DNA of 28,768 nt, from NCBI GenBank assembly GCA_029204225.1, contig MU831995.1:1-28768 (forward strand). The letters run 5' to 3'. A model generated the notes under the pieces. That model made no database searches and had not been told where the DNA came from. It saw only the letters and a list, made by a program, of their open reading frames with translations. Position 1 is the first letter of the stretch, and every line of letters begins with the position of its first letter. Below, in pieces: positions 8,890 to 18,948 of this stretch. The stretch is from Diphasiastrum complanatum (Eukaryota; Streptophyta; Lycopodiopsida; Lycopodiales; Lycopodiaceae). The position numbers and the translations under genes are program-made.

Positions 8890-9829
8890 AGATTCATTGG
8901 CTATGTCCTAGCTGGGCCATCATAAACATCTTTCGATTCTGGCACCTGGTCTTCGGGTTCACGATGTGCTTTAGGTAACATGATAACCACATCATCCAGT
9001 GTATAGCGTTTAAAATGTTCGGTCATATCATGCTGGACAACATCTGCTTTGTTGAAATGACTTGTCTTGGATCTTTGCTTAATCTTCTTAGCAAGAATTG
9101 ATCATGGAGGTGATGACTTCTGAGACGATGATGTCTTGCTAGAATTCTGACTTGTAGAATCATCCATGACTTTTCCTTTGCCTTTATCCAGTAAGGGTGG
9201 CACATTCTCTGAATCAATCTTTTGAGGAAGATTTTCTCATTTCAGGACCGTATTATAATGTTTCTTGGCTGGTTTCTTCGTCATTGACCCTGTGATCCTG
9301 TCTTCCTTCAATATAACTGCTTTGGGCGATTTTATTGTTGGTTCATCAGGAATATTACACACTCCAAATCTGGTCGGATCCATATGATTTAGAATCTGCT
9401 CATCAGCAAGTTCTGCATTGTCATCATAAGTCAAGGCATGACTCACAGGAATGAGGTCATCTTCAATCAAATCTGGTGTACGTTCTGTTGATATCCATGC
9501 TACATTCAACACATTTGATGGAAAAGTGAGCAGTGTATCCAAGGTTCGATCCAATAATGAAATCTCACTTAAATCCGACTGATTATCTTGTTGACACATA
9601 TATCCTGCTGTACAATCAATCATTGCAAGAGCTTCATTCCAGTTGACAATATCCGTTTGAGAATCGTAATGAACTCCCGAATTTTTCTCTGGTCGGTCAC
9701 AAATATGATCCGTTGTTGATGAATCATCATCCTCTTTCTGAACCAGTGATAGTCCAAGTTGCAAGATCAACTTTGACTGCACGTTCACAATTTTCAAAAG
9801 TGATTTTTTCGGTACCTTAGTTATGAATT
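8890..9829 (-). pseudogene. Gypsy protease C-terminus and linker, copy A
   Basis: The sequence matches the plus-strand copy at about 23420-24370: QKEDDDSSTTDH, DRPEKN, NWNEALA, DNQSDLSEIS, SHALTYDDNAEL, MDPTRFG, then a Ser/Lys-rich stretch and RYTLDDVVIMLPKAHREP. The first residues at 9829-9780 are a frameshifted GTKKITFENRERAV. A TGA at 9237-9239 replaces the Trp of the sister copy (LKWEN) and is shared with copy B. The long frame 9980-9237 starts inside the unidentified block and runs into gypsy sequence, so it is a chimeric reading frame, not a natural start. Confidence 0.88.
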
Positions 9830-10157
9830 GTCTCACTGTCGGATCGGGAGAGTGTATATACTCCCGCTGGTACGCTTGTAAGGCCCGGTGGAAATCCACG
9901 GATATTGTCCAATTGAAAGGTTGATGGATGTTTGGCCAACTTGGCGTATGGATCGTAATTTTGTCCATTGGCAATCCCAAATCTTTCCACCTATTTCTTT
10001 ATGGCATCGGTACATAATATGGATCTACCCGCAATTGGAGGCTGGCCAAATAACTTCTAATAGATTTTGGAGTTTTCTCAAAAATGGTAACTCTCCAAGC
10101 CAGCTGCTCTCCCAATGCGGATATTTTATCCAATTCTTTGCTCACCGGAGTATCAAA
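9830..10157 (-). pseudogene. Unidentified coding-like block between gypsy copies
   Basis: Minus-strand reading from about 10150 gives SKELDKISALGEQLAWRV, IFEKTPKSIRSYL and LQLRVDPYYVPM, then an in-frame stop. In the same frame follow KDLGLPMDKITIHTPSWPN, VDFHRALQAYQREY and HSPDPTVRQ. The last part is the segment shared with 4348-4426. The reading is long, uses a balanced residue mix and matches no retrotransposon domain I know. It joins gypsy copy B's integrase end on one side (about 10157) and copy A's protease end on the other (9829). It may be a captured or interrupted host gene, or gag of an unrelated element. Confidence 0.5.
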
Positions 10158-10930
10158 TCATTTTTCGTCCAAGTGCTCAAGAATTACAGCACCATAGTTC
10201 AAGATTTCTTTCACTTTATATGGGCCTTCACTGGTAAACTTCAATTTTTTCTTGATCAGCTTGTTTTTGTACATCAGTGCAAGATCTCCTGCTTTCATAT
10301 CCTTTTTGTGCAATCGACGATCGTGCCATGCTTTTTGGTGGGATTTCTCTGCTGTTAGCACGTGAACTACCATCAATTGGGTTTCACATAATTTGTGCAA
10401 CACTTCATGACGTAGTTGTAAAGACTTATCATCATTTAACCGTTCTGTTGTCGCTATGCGTAAAGATGGGATTAAATATACAATCGGCATGACAACATCT
10501 TGACCATAAATCAGTTGAAAGGGTGTTTGATTTGTACTATTTTTGTATGCGGTTTTGAATGCCCATAATGTTGGATACAGTTTATGTTCCCAATCAAATT
10601 GACTCGCTTCAACTGTCTTTGTCATAATAGTGCAGAGAATCTTATTGGAAGATTCAACTTGGCCATTCTCTCTGGGATAGTAAGGAGTACTGAATCTATG
10701 TGTAACCGAAAAATCTTCCAGTAAACACTTTATTGTTTGATTAACAAAGTGTGTACCCCGGTCATTGACAATCTCGATCAGACATCCAAATCTGATTATA
10801 ATATTTTTGTAGAGAAACTTGGCCATAGATTTTGCATCAACAACTTTGACAGCTTTGGCTTCAACCCACTTGGTCATATAGTCAGTTGCTACGATAATGT
10901 ATCAGGCTTGAGATCCTTGTGCGACAGGAA
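10158..10930 (-). pseudogene. Gypsy integrase core, copy B
   Basis: The frame 10877-10158 parallels copy A: TKWVEAKAVK, VNDRGTHFVNQ, RENGQVESSNK, FQLIYGQDVVM, GDLALMYK and EGPYKVKEI. The TGA upstream of the first catalytic Asp (plus 10912-10914) is shared with copy A. In addition B has lost one base in the VGPIYPVAQ segment near 10930, where A is in frame. Confidence 0.92.
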
Positions 10931-10944
10931 AATAGGACCAACAT

Positions 10945-11330
10945 CATCTAGTCCCAATTTTTCAAACGGTGCTTGCGATAAAACCGGATGCAAGGGTTCA
11001 TAGTTCTATCTAGTAGGCCGTCGTGCTCGCTGGCAAACATCACATGTCTGAATATAATTTTATGTGTGCTTATGAAGCGCAGGCCACCAACAACCTGATT
11101 GCAAAAGTTTGTGAACAATAATATCTCTAGAGAAGTGTCCTCCGCCCATGCCATCATCTGAAAACATCATTAAATCTGGGATTTCATGCTCTAAAACACA
11201 TATAGGTAGAATATTGTCTGATCCACGACGATGCAATTGTCCTGCAATCAATTGATAAGGTTGAGCCTTATGAATCAATTGTCTCTTCTGTACTTTTGTT
11301 AATGAGTTATTCAATTGCCCTAGCATCAGG
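10945..11330 (-). pseudogene. Gypsy integrase zinc-binding region, copy B
   Basis: The words MLGQLNNSLTKVQKRQL, GGGHFSRDIIVHKLLQSGCWWP and, beyond a stop, CDVCQRARRP (near 11030) form the H2C2 domain. It is close to copy A in every word. Confidence 0.87.
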
Positions 11331-11350
11331 TACTCAACAATATCTGCTGC

Positions 11351-11800
11351 CTACTCAGGTACTGCTTCTACATAGAACAATGCAACATCTGGTAATTCAT
11401 CATCCACTTCAGTGTTAACTGGTGCGTCTGAAACGTGATCGGCCAGATAATGTCGCTTCTCCTCTTGAACCACAATTCGAAAGTCAAATTCAGTCAATAA
11501 CAGTAACCATCTTGCAATACATCCAGTATTGCATGTCTTGTTTACCAAATAAAGTAACGGTTGGTGATCCGTATAAAATGCAAAGTGCGTTTCCATGAGA
11601 TAATGACGAAATTTCTGAACAGAAAAAATCATGGCTAACACTTCACGTTCGGTTGTTGAACAGTTCTTCGTTCTTCTCCGGATCTGTAAGCTGTCTTCTT
11701 GCAAATCATATAGAATATTCCTTCTTATAGTCACCTGGCTGCTTCAAAACTGATCCAATGTCGTATGTCAAGGCATCCGTGTGAACATGAAATTCAACTG
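11351..11800 (-). pseudogene. Gypsy RNase H, copy B
   Basis: FHVHTDALTYDIGSVL (end of the preceding frame) holds the first catalytic Asp. STTEREVLAMIFSVQKFRHYL holds the Glu and FYTDHQPLLYL the next Asp. A frameshift near 11720 separates the first motif from the others. ARWLLLLTEFDF and LADHVSDAP follow as in other gypsy RNase H domains. Confidence 0.9.
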
Positions 11801-12640
11801 TCCAATCTGGAGAACGCAGTATTGTTGCTGAAGTTAATATTTTTTTTAATTTTTTAAAGGCTTCTAATGCCTCTACTGTCCAAATAGGAATAATGGTCAG
11901 TTTGTATATAGGTCGTGCTGAATTCGCAAAGAAGATAATAAAAATTCGATAGTAGTTCGCATGATCCATAAACACATAAACTCCACGAATTGTTGTTGGC
12001 GGTGGCAATTCCACAATAACCTTGATTTTAGAATAATCTGTGGCAATGCCATGTCTCGATATCACATGCCCAAGCATAACATATCTAGTATTTTTCTCTA
12101 TATAGAGAAATTTGATATTTGCGACATCTTTCAAATACTTTCTCCAATCGATCCAGGTGGTCTGTATCTGTGCTATGGACTCCTAGGTCATCCAAGTAAA
12201 TTTCAAGAAATTTCTGTAGATAATCTTTAAAAGCAAATTGCATTACTCTTTGGAACGAACTTGGTGCATTACAGATTCCAAACGACACTACTTTGTAAGC
12301 ATAGGTGTCCCATTCTGTTGCAAAAGTTGTTTTGTGACGATCTATAGGTGCAAACTTGACCTAGTTGTAGCTGCTAAATCCATCCAGGAAACTATAAGCT
12401 TCTGCTCCAGCAAGGCGATCCAAAATGCTTTCAATAAAAGGTAACGGAAAGTGATGCTTCCGCGTCACTTTGTTCAAAGCCTTGAGATTCACACAAATTC
12501 TCAATTTCCCATTCTTCTTAGGAACAATGACAATCGGTGAAACCCATTCGGTATGCTCAATCTCATAAATGAAATTGGCGTCAAGCATCTCTGAAGCTCT
12601 TTCTTTATCAGATCTGCAACATTAGGATTACAGCGATAGA
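11800..12640 (-). pseudogene. Gypsy reverse transcriptase, copy B
   Basis: Three overlapping frames carry the RT motifs in order: ICVNLKALNKVT and AYSFLDGFSSYN (12588-12361), FGICNAPSSFQRVM and EIYLDDLGVHS (12288-12085; the YLDD codons occupy plus 12187-12198), then the thumb with LGHVISRHGI and PPPTTIRGVYVF (12134-11706). A TAG after SYN and a frameshift near 12130 break the frame. It is the only gypsy RT palm in the window. Confidence 0.92.
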
Positions 12641-13520
12641 ACTTTGTCAGCTACTAAAGGTATGGTATGCTCAAAAATCGACATCAAAATACCCTTCAGA
12701 TTTTGATAAGTCCATGCAAAACAATCTTGATTCTTAATAAGTAACATTCAGAGTGCTTGATACTGTTCAGGATTAAGTTGTGATCCAACTTGGACAATCG
12801 TTTCTGGTTCTCCTGGTTCAGCAAGATTCATTGGCTATGTCCTAGCTGGGCCATCGTAAACATCTTTCAATTCTAAAACCTGGTCTCCGGGTTCACGATG
12901 TGCTTTAGGTAACATGATAACCACATCATCCAGTGTATAGCGTTTAAAATGTTTGGGCATATCATGCTGGACAACATCTGCTTTGTCAAAATGACTTGTC
13001 TTGGATCTTCGCTTAATCTTCTTAGCAGGAATTGATCGTGGAGGTGATGACTTCCGAGACGATGATGTCTTGCTAGAATTCTGACTTGTAGAATCATCCA
13101 TGAATTTTCCTTTGTCTTTATCTAGTAAGGGTGGCACATTCGCTGAATCAATCTTTTGAGGAGGATGTTCTCATTTCAAGACCGTATTATAATATTTCTT
13201 GGCTGATTTCTTCGTCATGGACCCTGTGATCCTGTCTTCCTTCAATATAACTGCTTTGGACGATTTTGTTGTTGGTTCATCAGGAATATTGCACATTCCA
13301 AATCTGGTCGGATCCATATGATTTAGAATCTACTCATCAGTAAGTTCTGCATTGTCATCATAAGCCAAGACATGACTCACAGGAATGAGGTCATCTTCAA
13401 TCAAATCTGGTATAGGTTCCGTTGATATCCATGCTACATTCAGCACATTCAATGGAAAAGTGAGCGGTGTATCCAAGGTTCGATCCAATATGAAATCTCA
13501 CTCAAATCTGACTGATTATC
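12640..13520 (-). pseudogene. Gypsy protease-RT linker, copy B
   Basis: The frame 13137-12835 has PPLLDKDKGKF, SSKTSSSRKSSPPRSIPAKK and HFKRYTLDDVVIMLPKAHREP, a basic Ser/Lys-rich linker seen in all three copies (A, B and the plus copy). Farther upstream the words SHVLAYDDNAEL and DNQSDLSEIS are present up to 13520, where copia sequence begins. The TGA replacing Trp before PP.KIDS is shared with copy A. Confidence 0.85.
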
Positions 13521-14600
13521 ATTTTCTGGTAGAGACTGTTCCTCCCCAATCTGAGTCGGAGTAGCCTCGCAAGGTGGGTCAATAGCATTTCCATCATAAC
13601 ATAAGATGTGATCTAAACTTTTCTGAATATATCTCATCACTCTCTTTAACGCTTTCCAATGAGAGATCCTAGGTTTAGACATGAATTGACTTGACGTGCT
13701 AACAGTGTATGCTAAATCTGGTCTAGTACATAGCATTGCATACATTAAAGATTCTATTAGTGAATGATAGGGGTACTTCACTATGTCGAGTACTTCACTA
13801 TCAGAATCAGCACAAGTAGGTTTAGTCAATACTATACTTGGATCCATTGGAGTATCAATGGGTTTGCAATCAAACACATGAAACTTTTCTAAAATGCCTT
13901 TTAGATATGCCTGCTGGCTAATATAGATCTTCTTCTGAAGCCTATTTCTAGTGATGTGAGTTCCTAGCAAAGAATGGACAGCTCCTAAATCAATCCTGTC
14001 AAATTCCTTTGACAGATTACTCTTAGTAGTGTGTAGTAGAGAAGTGTCGTTAGACAGAATAAATGCATCATCTACGTAAAGAGCTATGTGAACTGAATTG
14101 GTGCCTATATGCTTTGAATAAACATTATAGTCAACTAAATTGTTTGCAAATCCCAATTGAATGAGATAAGAGTTGATTCTATCGAACCATGCTCTTGCGA
14201 CCTGTTTCAGACCGTAGATTGCTTTGTGCAGCTTGCACACTTTGTGCTCTTGTCCTTTTACTTTGAATCCTTCCGGTTGGAAGATGTACAACTCCTCTTC
14301 GACATTGTCCTGATTGACTGCATCTTGATGACAGGACTACAGATTTCTTGATAATTTACTCCTTGGACTTGAGTGAATCCTTTAGCCACCAGCCGTGCTT
14401 TCCATTTGGCAATGGAACCATCAAAGTTGATCTTCTTCTTGAAGATCCACTTGTTGTCGATAGCTCTCTTGTGAGTGGGGAAGTCGACCAGTGTCCAGGT
14501 CTAATTCATCAAAAGTGAGCTGTACTCGCTTTCCATAGCTTCTTGCCACTTCACAGCATCCTTGGAGTTAATTGCTTCGGCTAGGCTCTGTGGTTCTTAA
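13521..14600 (-). pseudogene. Copia reverse transcriptase (RNase H missing)
   Basis: 14590-14300 encodes EAMESEYSSLL, KWIFKKKINFDG, WKARLVAKGFTQ, then SPVIKMQSIR in a broken frame. The frame 14291-13449 continues with FQPEGFKVKGQEHKVCKL, AIYGLKQVARAWFDRI, IALYVDDAFIL (YVDD codons at plus 14067-14078), SLLGTHITR, YLKGILEKF and MYAMLCTRPDLAYTVS. These are the classical copia RT/connection motifs. The last residues of that frame (DNQSDLSEIS and on) are gypsy sequence, so the frame is chimeric. Confidence 0.95.
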
Positions 14601-15000
14601 GATGAAGTCCATAATGATTGAGGTGCATACCTCTCAGGAACTGTCCAAGTCCATGAAGATTTGCGGATGTTTGGTTGACCAAGATGCGATGATGCTTCTT
14701 CTTGAATGTCTCCTGATCTGCTCGAGCTAGCTTGGTCTGGTCTGATGACAGGTACTGTCGGCTGCTCGGCTTCTGTAGCTGTAGCTGCAGGTTCTAAAGA
14801 AGGAACATCAACATTGGAAGAATCCATGCTACGTCAAATAGGATGAAATGACATAGCATCGTTTATCGATGGTTGTTCGAAATCATAGTATGTATTTACA
14901 TCCCTAGAGGCAACTACTACATTGGTGGATGGATTATAAACTTTATAAGCTTTGTGTTCATCAGGATAGCCAATGAAAATACATTTATTTGTCCTATCAT
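14601..15000 (-). pseudogene. Copia integrase-RT linker
   Basis: The frame 14827-14597 is rich in Ser, Glu, Pro and Ala (EPAATATEAEQPTVPV, SSSRSGDIQEEAS), typical of the variable linker between copia integrase and RT. Positions 14830-15000 carry the end of the integrase C-terminal region in broken frames (FIGYPDEHKAYKVYNPST-like). Confidence 0.75.
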
Positions 15001-15630
15001 CTAGCTTCTTCCTAAGTTGTTTAGGAATGTGAACAAAACATATACAACCAAAGACTTTAAATGGCTGACACTAGGCTTGTGCCCATGCCAAACTTCATAA
15101 GGAGTTTTGTTGTTGACAGCTTTGGTGTTGGATCTGTTCTGCACGTAACAGGCTGTGGCAGTAGCTTTTGCCCAGAACTTCGCAAGTAGGTGTGGCTGAT
15201 GTAGCATGGATCTGGCTGAGTTGAGAAGAGTTCGACTCGTTCTTTCTGCAATTCCTTTCTGTTGAGGTCAATAAGAAGTGGTGAACTGTCTTCTAATACC
15301 ATGTTCAGCCATGTAGTTAAACATCTCATTAGAGATGTATTCGTCGCCACCATCAGTTCGGAGTGCCTTCACTTTTGTAGATGTTTGTGTCTCAGCCATG
15401 GCCTTGAATCTCTTGAAGCATTCAGAGGCTTTAGATTTGTGCTTAATGAACATGACTATAGACCATTTAGAATAATCATCTATGAAAGTGATAAAATAGA
15501 TTGCATCTCCTAAGGACGAAGTTGGCATTGGACGACAAAGATTGCTATGTACAAGATCCAATACATGCTTTGTTTTGATGGAATGTGATTTTGGAAATTT
15601 GCTTCTAGAGTGCTTCTCATAGATGCATGA
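15001..15630 (-). pseudogene. Copia integrase core
   Basis: The frame 15561-15268 has LVHSNLCRPM, ITFIDDYSKWSIVMF and LRTDGGDEYISNEM. The next frames have QQKGIAERTSRTLL and then FWAKATATACYVQNRS, TPYEVWHG. The DDE triad reads N-D-E: the usual Asp in HSDLCGPM is Asn, a change that fits CG decay (AGCGAT to AGCAAT). A stop also lies between the second and third motifs (near 15270). Confidence 0.92.
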
Positions 15631-15653
15631 TTCACAAAAGAAAGACTTCCTAT

Positions 15654-16163
15654 CTAATGAAGAAGGGAAATATAGTCCATATAGGAAAGTGATATTGTAT
15701 TCACGTGTCCAAATCGACTATGCCACAAAATAGCATTATCGTTTACATTTTCATGAGAGATGCTAGCTAATGCAACTGAATTAGAGAGTACATAAAGATT
15801 TCCTATTCTAGTGCATGTAGTCAAAGTAGTATCTTCCTCGAATATAATACACTGCTCAGATGAGAAAGTAACAGTGTAGCCCTCATCAGTTATCTTAGAG
15901 ACTAATAACAAGTTCTTTGATAACTGAGGAACATGAAGGACGTTAGGAACACAAATAGATAGATCGTTGTTGAAGGTGATCTTCACTGTTCCTTTGCCTT
16001 CCACGCGTATGGTGTTTGAATCTCTGAGGTAGATGAATTGATCTCTGCTATAAGCTGCATACTCGGTAAACCATTCCTTGCGAGAGGTCATGTGTTGGGT
16101 AGCACCGCTGTCCAGGTACCAGCTATCACAGTCTTCATTGCTGCTGCTGTAAGCCACTAACAA
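15654..16163 (-). pseudogene. Copia protease and GAG-pre-integrase region
   Basis: WYLDSGATQHMTSRKEWF is the copia aspartic protease active site (DSGA). VPNVLHVPQLSKNLLLVSK follows, then AILWHSRFGHVNT, the GAG-pre-integrase His motif. The reading frame continues upstream into the zinc-knuckle region without its own start, as expected for a gag-pol polyprotein. A frame break lies at about 15654 before the integrase. Confidence 0.94.
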
Positions 16164-17023
16164 GTGTGTATTTTGCTCCTTGAATTCCGCTGCGTTGGAG
16201 GAATTTGGCTGCTGCTGCTGTTGCTTCTATGCCTCGTTGTAGATTCAAATACGACACTCCTTGATGTCGTGATTGGCTCTCTTGCAATATCTGCAAAAAA
16301 GCTTCTTGCGCAATCCACCATGCTCACCTTGAGTGTGAGGCTTCTGCTGTTGCTGCTGCATTTGATTCTTGCCCTTGAAATAGTCTTTCTTCTTGGTGTA
16401 TAGAGCCATGGATTTGTCTTTGATGACAGGCTGCTAGTCTTTCTCCGTATTTTTTCTTGAAGAAGGTGACCAATCACCTTTTGAAGAGTGAGGTCGGGTT
16501 GTGTGGAGATCATTACCATAAAGTGTTCATACGACTTTGGAAGAGAAGAAAACAAGGTCATAACGACATCATCATCTTGAATAGAACATCCTACAGCTGA
16601 TAACTGATCCAATAACGATTTGAAGCTGTTGATGTGAGAAGTGATGGCAGTAGAATCAAAAATGCCAAGAGTAAATAACTTCCTTCTAAGATGTAATCTA
16701 GTGGTTACATCATGAGTCTCATAGAGATTTGATAACAAATCTAATGCATCCTTAGAGGTTTTGCATGTGGTAATGTGAGATATTTGGGAGTCGGCCAGAT
16801 TGAGTGTGATACATGCTAAGGCCCTCTGATCTTTGATCTTCCATGCCTTTGCTTGATCACCATCTTCTGGTTTCAGGTCAGCACCTTCTACTACATCCCA
16901 AAGATCTCTATCTATCAACATCATCCGAAGTTTTTACTTCTAGATGTAGAAGTTAGAACCATTGAACTTGTCAATGATTCTAGCCTCGTTGGATGATGAC
17001 GAAGAGCTACCAAGATGAGACAT
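16164..17023 (-). pseudogene. Copia gag with CCHC zinc knuckle
   Basis: The ATG at plus 17021-17023 starts MSHLGSSSSSSNEARIID, FNGSNFYI, then two stops (TAG and TAA where WKQ would be expected), then KLRMMLIDRDLWDVVEG, WKIKDQRALACITL, LHLRRKLFTLGI and VVMTLFSSLPKSYEHFM, the typical UBN2 gag. A frameshift near 16390-16400 moves the reading to the frame that holds CRYCKRANHDIKEC (about 16290-16250), a CX2CX4HX4C knuckle, followed by a Gln-rich stretch before the protease. Confidence 0.93.
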
Positions 17024-17075
17024 ACTAACAGTAATACACATAGAACACAGTTAATCTTTCGGTTTATATGAGCTA

Positions 17076-17088
17076 TGCTCTGATATCA
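17076..17088 (-). other. Primer-binding site, initiator tRNA-Met type
   Basis: The minus strand reads TGATATCAGAGCA, one base from TGGTATCAGAGCA. It lies four bases inside the LTR terminus (CCCCATCA at 17093) and about 50 bp upstream of the gag ATG. Confidence 0.85.
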
Positions 17089-17092
17089 ATCT

Positions 17093-17800
17093 GATGGGGC
17101 AAGGGAGATAGAAGAACGTGAACGGAGAAGAGAGCAAAAATATTGCGGAACAGCTCTCATGTTACAATCAGCTGCTAGATGCAAAACAGTCTAATAGAAA
17201 GTTTATGCTGAATATAATCGCAGCTTTAAGTGTTCTAATTGCTCAACAGGATCTTAAAAATTAATTCATACTCTCAAAAACAAGAGTACAGTCCACCGAA
17301 GAGATTAAAAATGGTTTGTGTGTGGTATTACTGAAAATCAGATTCAATGTGAAGTTTGGTTTTGAAAGAGCCGTATGATATCACGAGCTCCTCAGGTGTC
17401 AAAGACAGCCATCGTCTAATCAGAAACTGAGGAGTTGTAGACGTCCGTGTTTTGATCAAAGTGAGTAAAGAAGCCCGATCAAACAGCGATAAAGTGCATT
17501 CAATCACAACAAGCAATCATCTACGTTATACACAGATAGAAAAGTTGCTGCTGCTATATTACACTGAAGCACAATACAAGTAGCAATTACAACAAAAAAT
17601 TGACGGCATATTTGGGATGCTCAAATAATACGTCTCATGGACGGAGCAACCAATAATCTGTGCTTGGATGATCTATTTATAGATTTCATCCGTGTATTAA
17701 CTACATTGAATGTTCGTCACCTAATTAGAAAAGCCATTGTACTTGGAAGTATATGGCTTTTGTGACAACGATACATAGTATATACAATCAACAAATCATG
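17093..17800 (-). repeat. Copia 5' LTR (right end uncertain)
   Basis: On the minus strand the LTR ends CCTTGCCCCATCA at 17093. No second copy exists in the window, so the other end cannot be fixed; the ATCA near 17795-17798 is only a guess. A promoter-like TATA lies inside. Confidence 0.55.
17673..17682 (-). promoter_or_regulatory. TATA box in copia LTR
   Basis: The minus strand reads CTATAAATAG, a strong plant TATA, about 590 bp upstream of the LTR's inner end. It is oriented to drive the gag-pol on the same strand. Confidence 0.6.
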
Positions 17801-18540
17801 ATCGTTGACGCGGACGAGGACGTCGCAAAATCTCTCACTTCGCATTTTACATGAAGTGGTTTTCTCTCACTTCGAAAAAATTTGAAAAGTGGCTGGGAAC
17901 GTTCCTCGTTCAAAACAGATAACCTTTGGCATTTTCTCCCTTTTCGGTTTTAGCAAAAACTAAAGGTGCCTTTAGAAAGTTGAAGGTGCTTCAAAAAGGC
18001 GAAGATGTCTTTAACAGTTCAACTCTCTCGCACTTTTTGGAGAAATGCGAAAAAGCCGAAGGTGCCCTTAAAACAGGTTTAAGTTGTTCTTGAAAAGTTG
18101 GCGAAGGTGTCTTTAATAGTTTAACCCTTAAAAATAGAGGACCCTCTGGAATTTTCACTCTTCGCATTTTTTGGGAAAATGCGAAAAAGGCGAAGGTGTT
18201 GAAAAGGTTAAACTGTTGAACTGTGAGTAAGTTGACTTCTTCAAGAAATAATTGAACGGAAGAAGTCAAAGGTAAGTATTGCAGTTATCGAGAAAGTGCA
18301 AAAAATGCGAACTGTGGCACTTAGTGTATTTCTGCAGACTGTTCAAAAATAATGTAAATCTGCAGACTTGTTCTAAATGCAAGTTTGTGGAAGTCCTTGA
18401 AAATGGCCAAGTCTTCAATAATTTCAAGTTATTAAACTTAGCATCTGAACTTGAAATTATGATGGAATTGGTTACCCTTTGTTGGAGATCAGCGAAGTCC
18501 GTTGTAGACGTCCTTCAAATAAATTGGTTGTCTAAGTTAT
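17801..18540. other. Non-coding stretch with repeated GCGAAGGTG motifs
   Basis: No gene is seen. GGCGAAGGTG occurs exactly at 18100-18109 and 18189-18198, with one-base variants at 17998-18007 and 18055-18064. About 30 bp around 18034-18064 is nearly repeated at 18168-18198 (word 'aaatgcgaaaaag'). The reverse complement of this motif is iterated in the leader of the plus-strand gypsy element, so this may be an old antisense leader fragment of that family. Confidence 0.5.
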
Positions 18541-18948
18541 GATTCCAAGGAGGCAACTGCGGGCTTAATTTCCAAGTGGGCAGGAGATATCGATACCAGA
18601 AGATCGACTTTTGGATTTGTATTCTTATACAATCAAGGCCCAATCTCATGGAACAGTCAAAAGCAGACCTCAATAGCATTATCATCAATGGAATCAAAAT
18701 ACATAACTGCCACAAATGCTACCAAGGAGGCAATTTGGCTAAGGAGCCTGCTTGCAAATATTGACCTTGCGCAATCACATCCAACGACAATCTATTGTGA
18801 CAATCAAAGCACAATCGCACTTTCTCTAAATCGGAGATTTCATTCTCGGAGCAAACATATCGAAATCAGGTAAAGGAGCACCATCTCATATTTAACGACA
18901 TGCTAACTCTGAAGATTGAAGTTTTTTAGGATCCACATTAAGGGGGAG
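18541..18948 (+). pseudogene. Copia RNase H tail and polypurine tract
   Basis: Reading from 18541 gives DSKEATAGLISKWAGD, RRSTFGFVFLY, ISWNSQKQTSIALSS, MESKYITATNATKEAIW, IYCDNQSTIALSLN and FHSRSKHIEIR, then a stop. This is copia RNase H with catalytic Asp, Glu and Asp in DSKE, MESKY and CDNQ. The 5' side is cut at 18541, just inside the domain. After the stop a degenerate tail runs to a purine tract AAGGGGGAG (18940-18948), followed by an LTR start TATTGGAATTC (18949), probably mutated from TGTTGG. Confidence 0.92.

Larger units (their letters stand above)
7048..9829 (-). mobile_element. Ty3/gypsy pol fragment, copy A
   Basis: The minus strand encodes, from right to left, the end of protease and a Ser/Lys-rich linker (about 9829-8890), the N-terminal part of RT (8700-8439), an abrupt join into late RNase H (8438 onward), the integrase zinc-binding domain and the integrase core to 7048. 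No gag and no LTRs are attached. Compared with copy B, 864 bp (B 11509-12372) are missing at the 8438/8439 join, removing the RT palm with its YLDD and most of RNase H. On its right, at 9829/9830, the sequence switches from gypsy to the unidentified block. The order PR-RT-RH-INT places it in Ty3/gypsy. Confidence 0.93.
10158..13520 (-). mobile_element. Ty3/gypsy pol fragment, copy B
   Basis: It has the same orientation and family as copy A, but RT and RNase H are complete in extent. The minus-strand order is protease end/linker (13520-12640), RT (12640-11880), RNase H (11800-11351), integrase zinc site (11330-10945) and integrase core (10930-10158). Multiple frame changes and stops break it (including CAG to TAG at about 12362 in SYNQVKF). 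Gag, most of the protease and both LTRs are missing. Its upstream end is fused at 13520/13521 to a copia element. Confidence 0.93.
13521..17800 (-). mobile_element. Truncated Ty1/copia element fused to gypsy copy B
   Basis: The minus strand gives LTR (from 17093 rightwards), PBS, gag, zinc knuckle, protease, integrase and RT in copia order (integrase before RT). RNase H and the 3' LTR are missing because the element ends at 13521, where gypsy copy B starts. Several stops and frameshifts are present, and the first catalytic Asp of integrase reads Asn. The right end of the LTR is uncertain, with about 17800 as a guess. Confidence 0.92.

Noticed and set aside
9833-10015. Short minus-strand frame overlapping the unknown block
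   Set aside because: It is an alternative frame of the same stretch. The frame that carries the segment conserved with 4348-4426 is the supported one.
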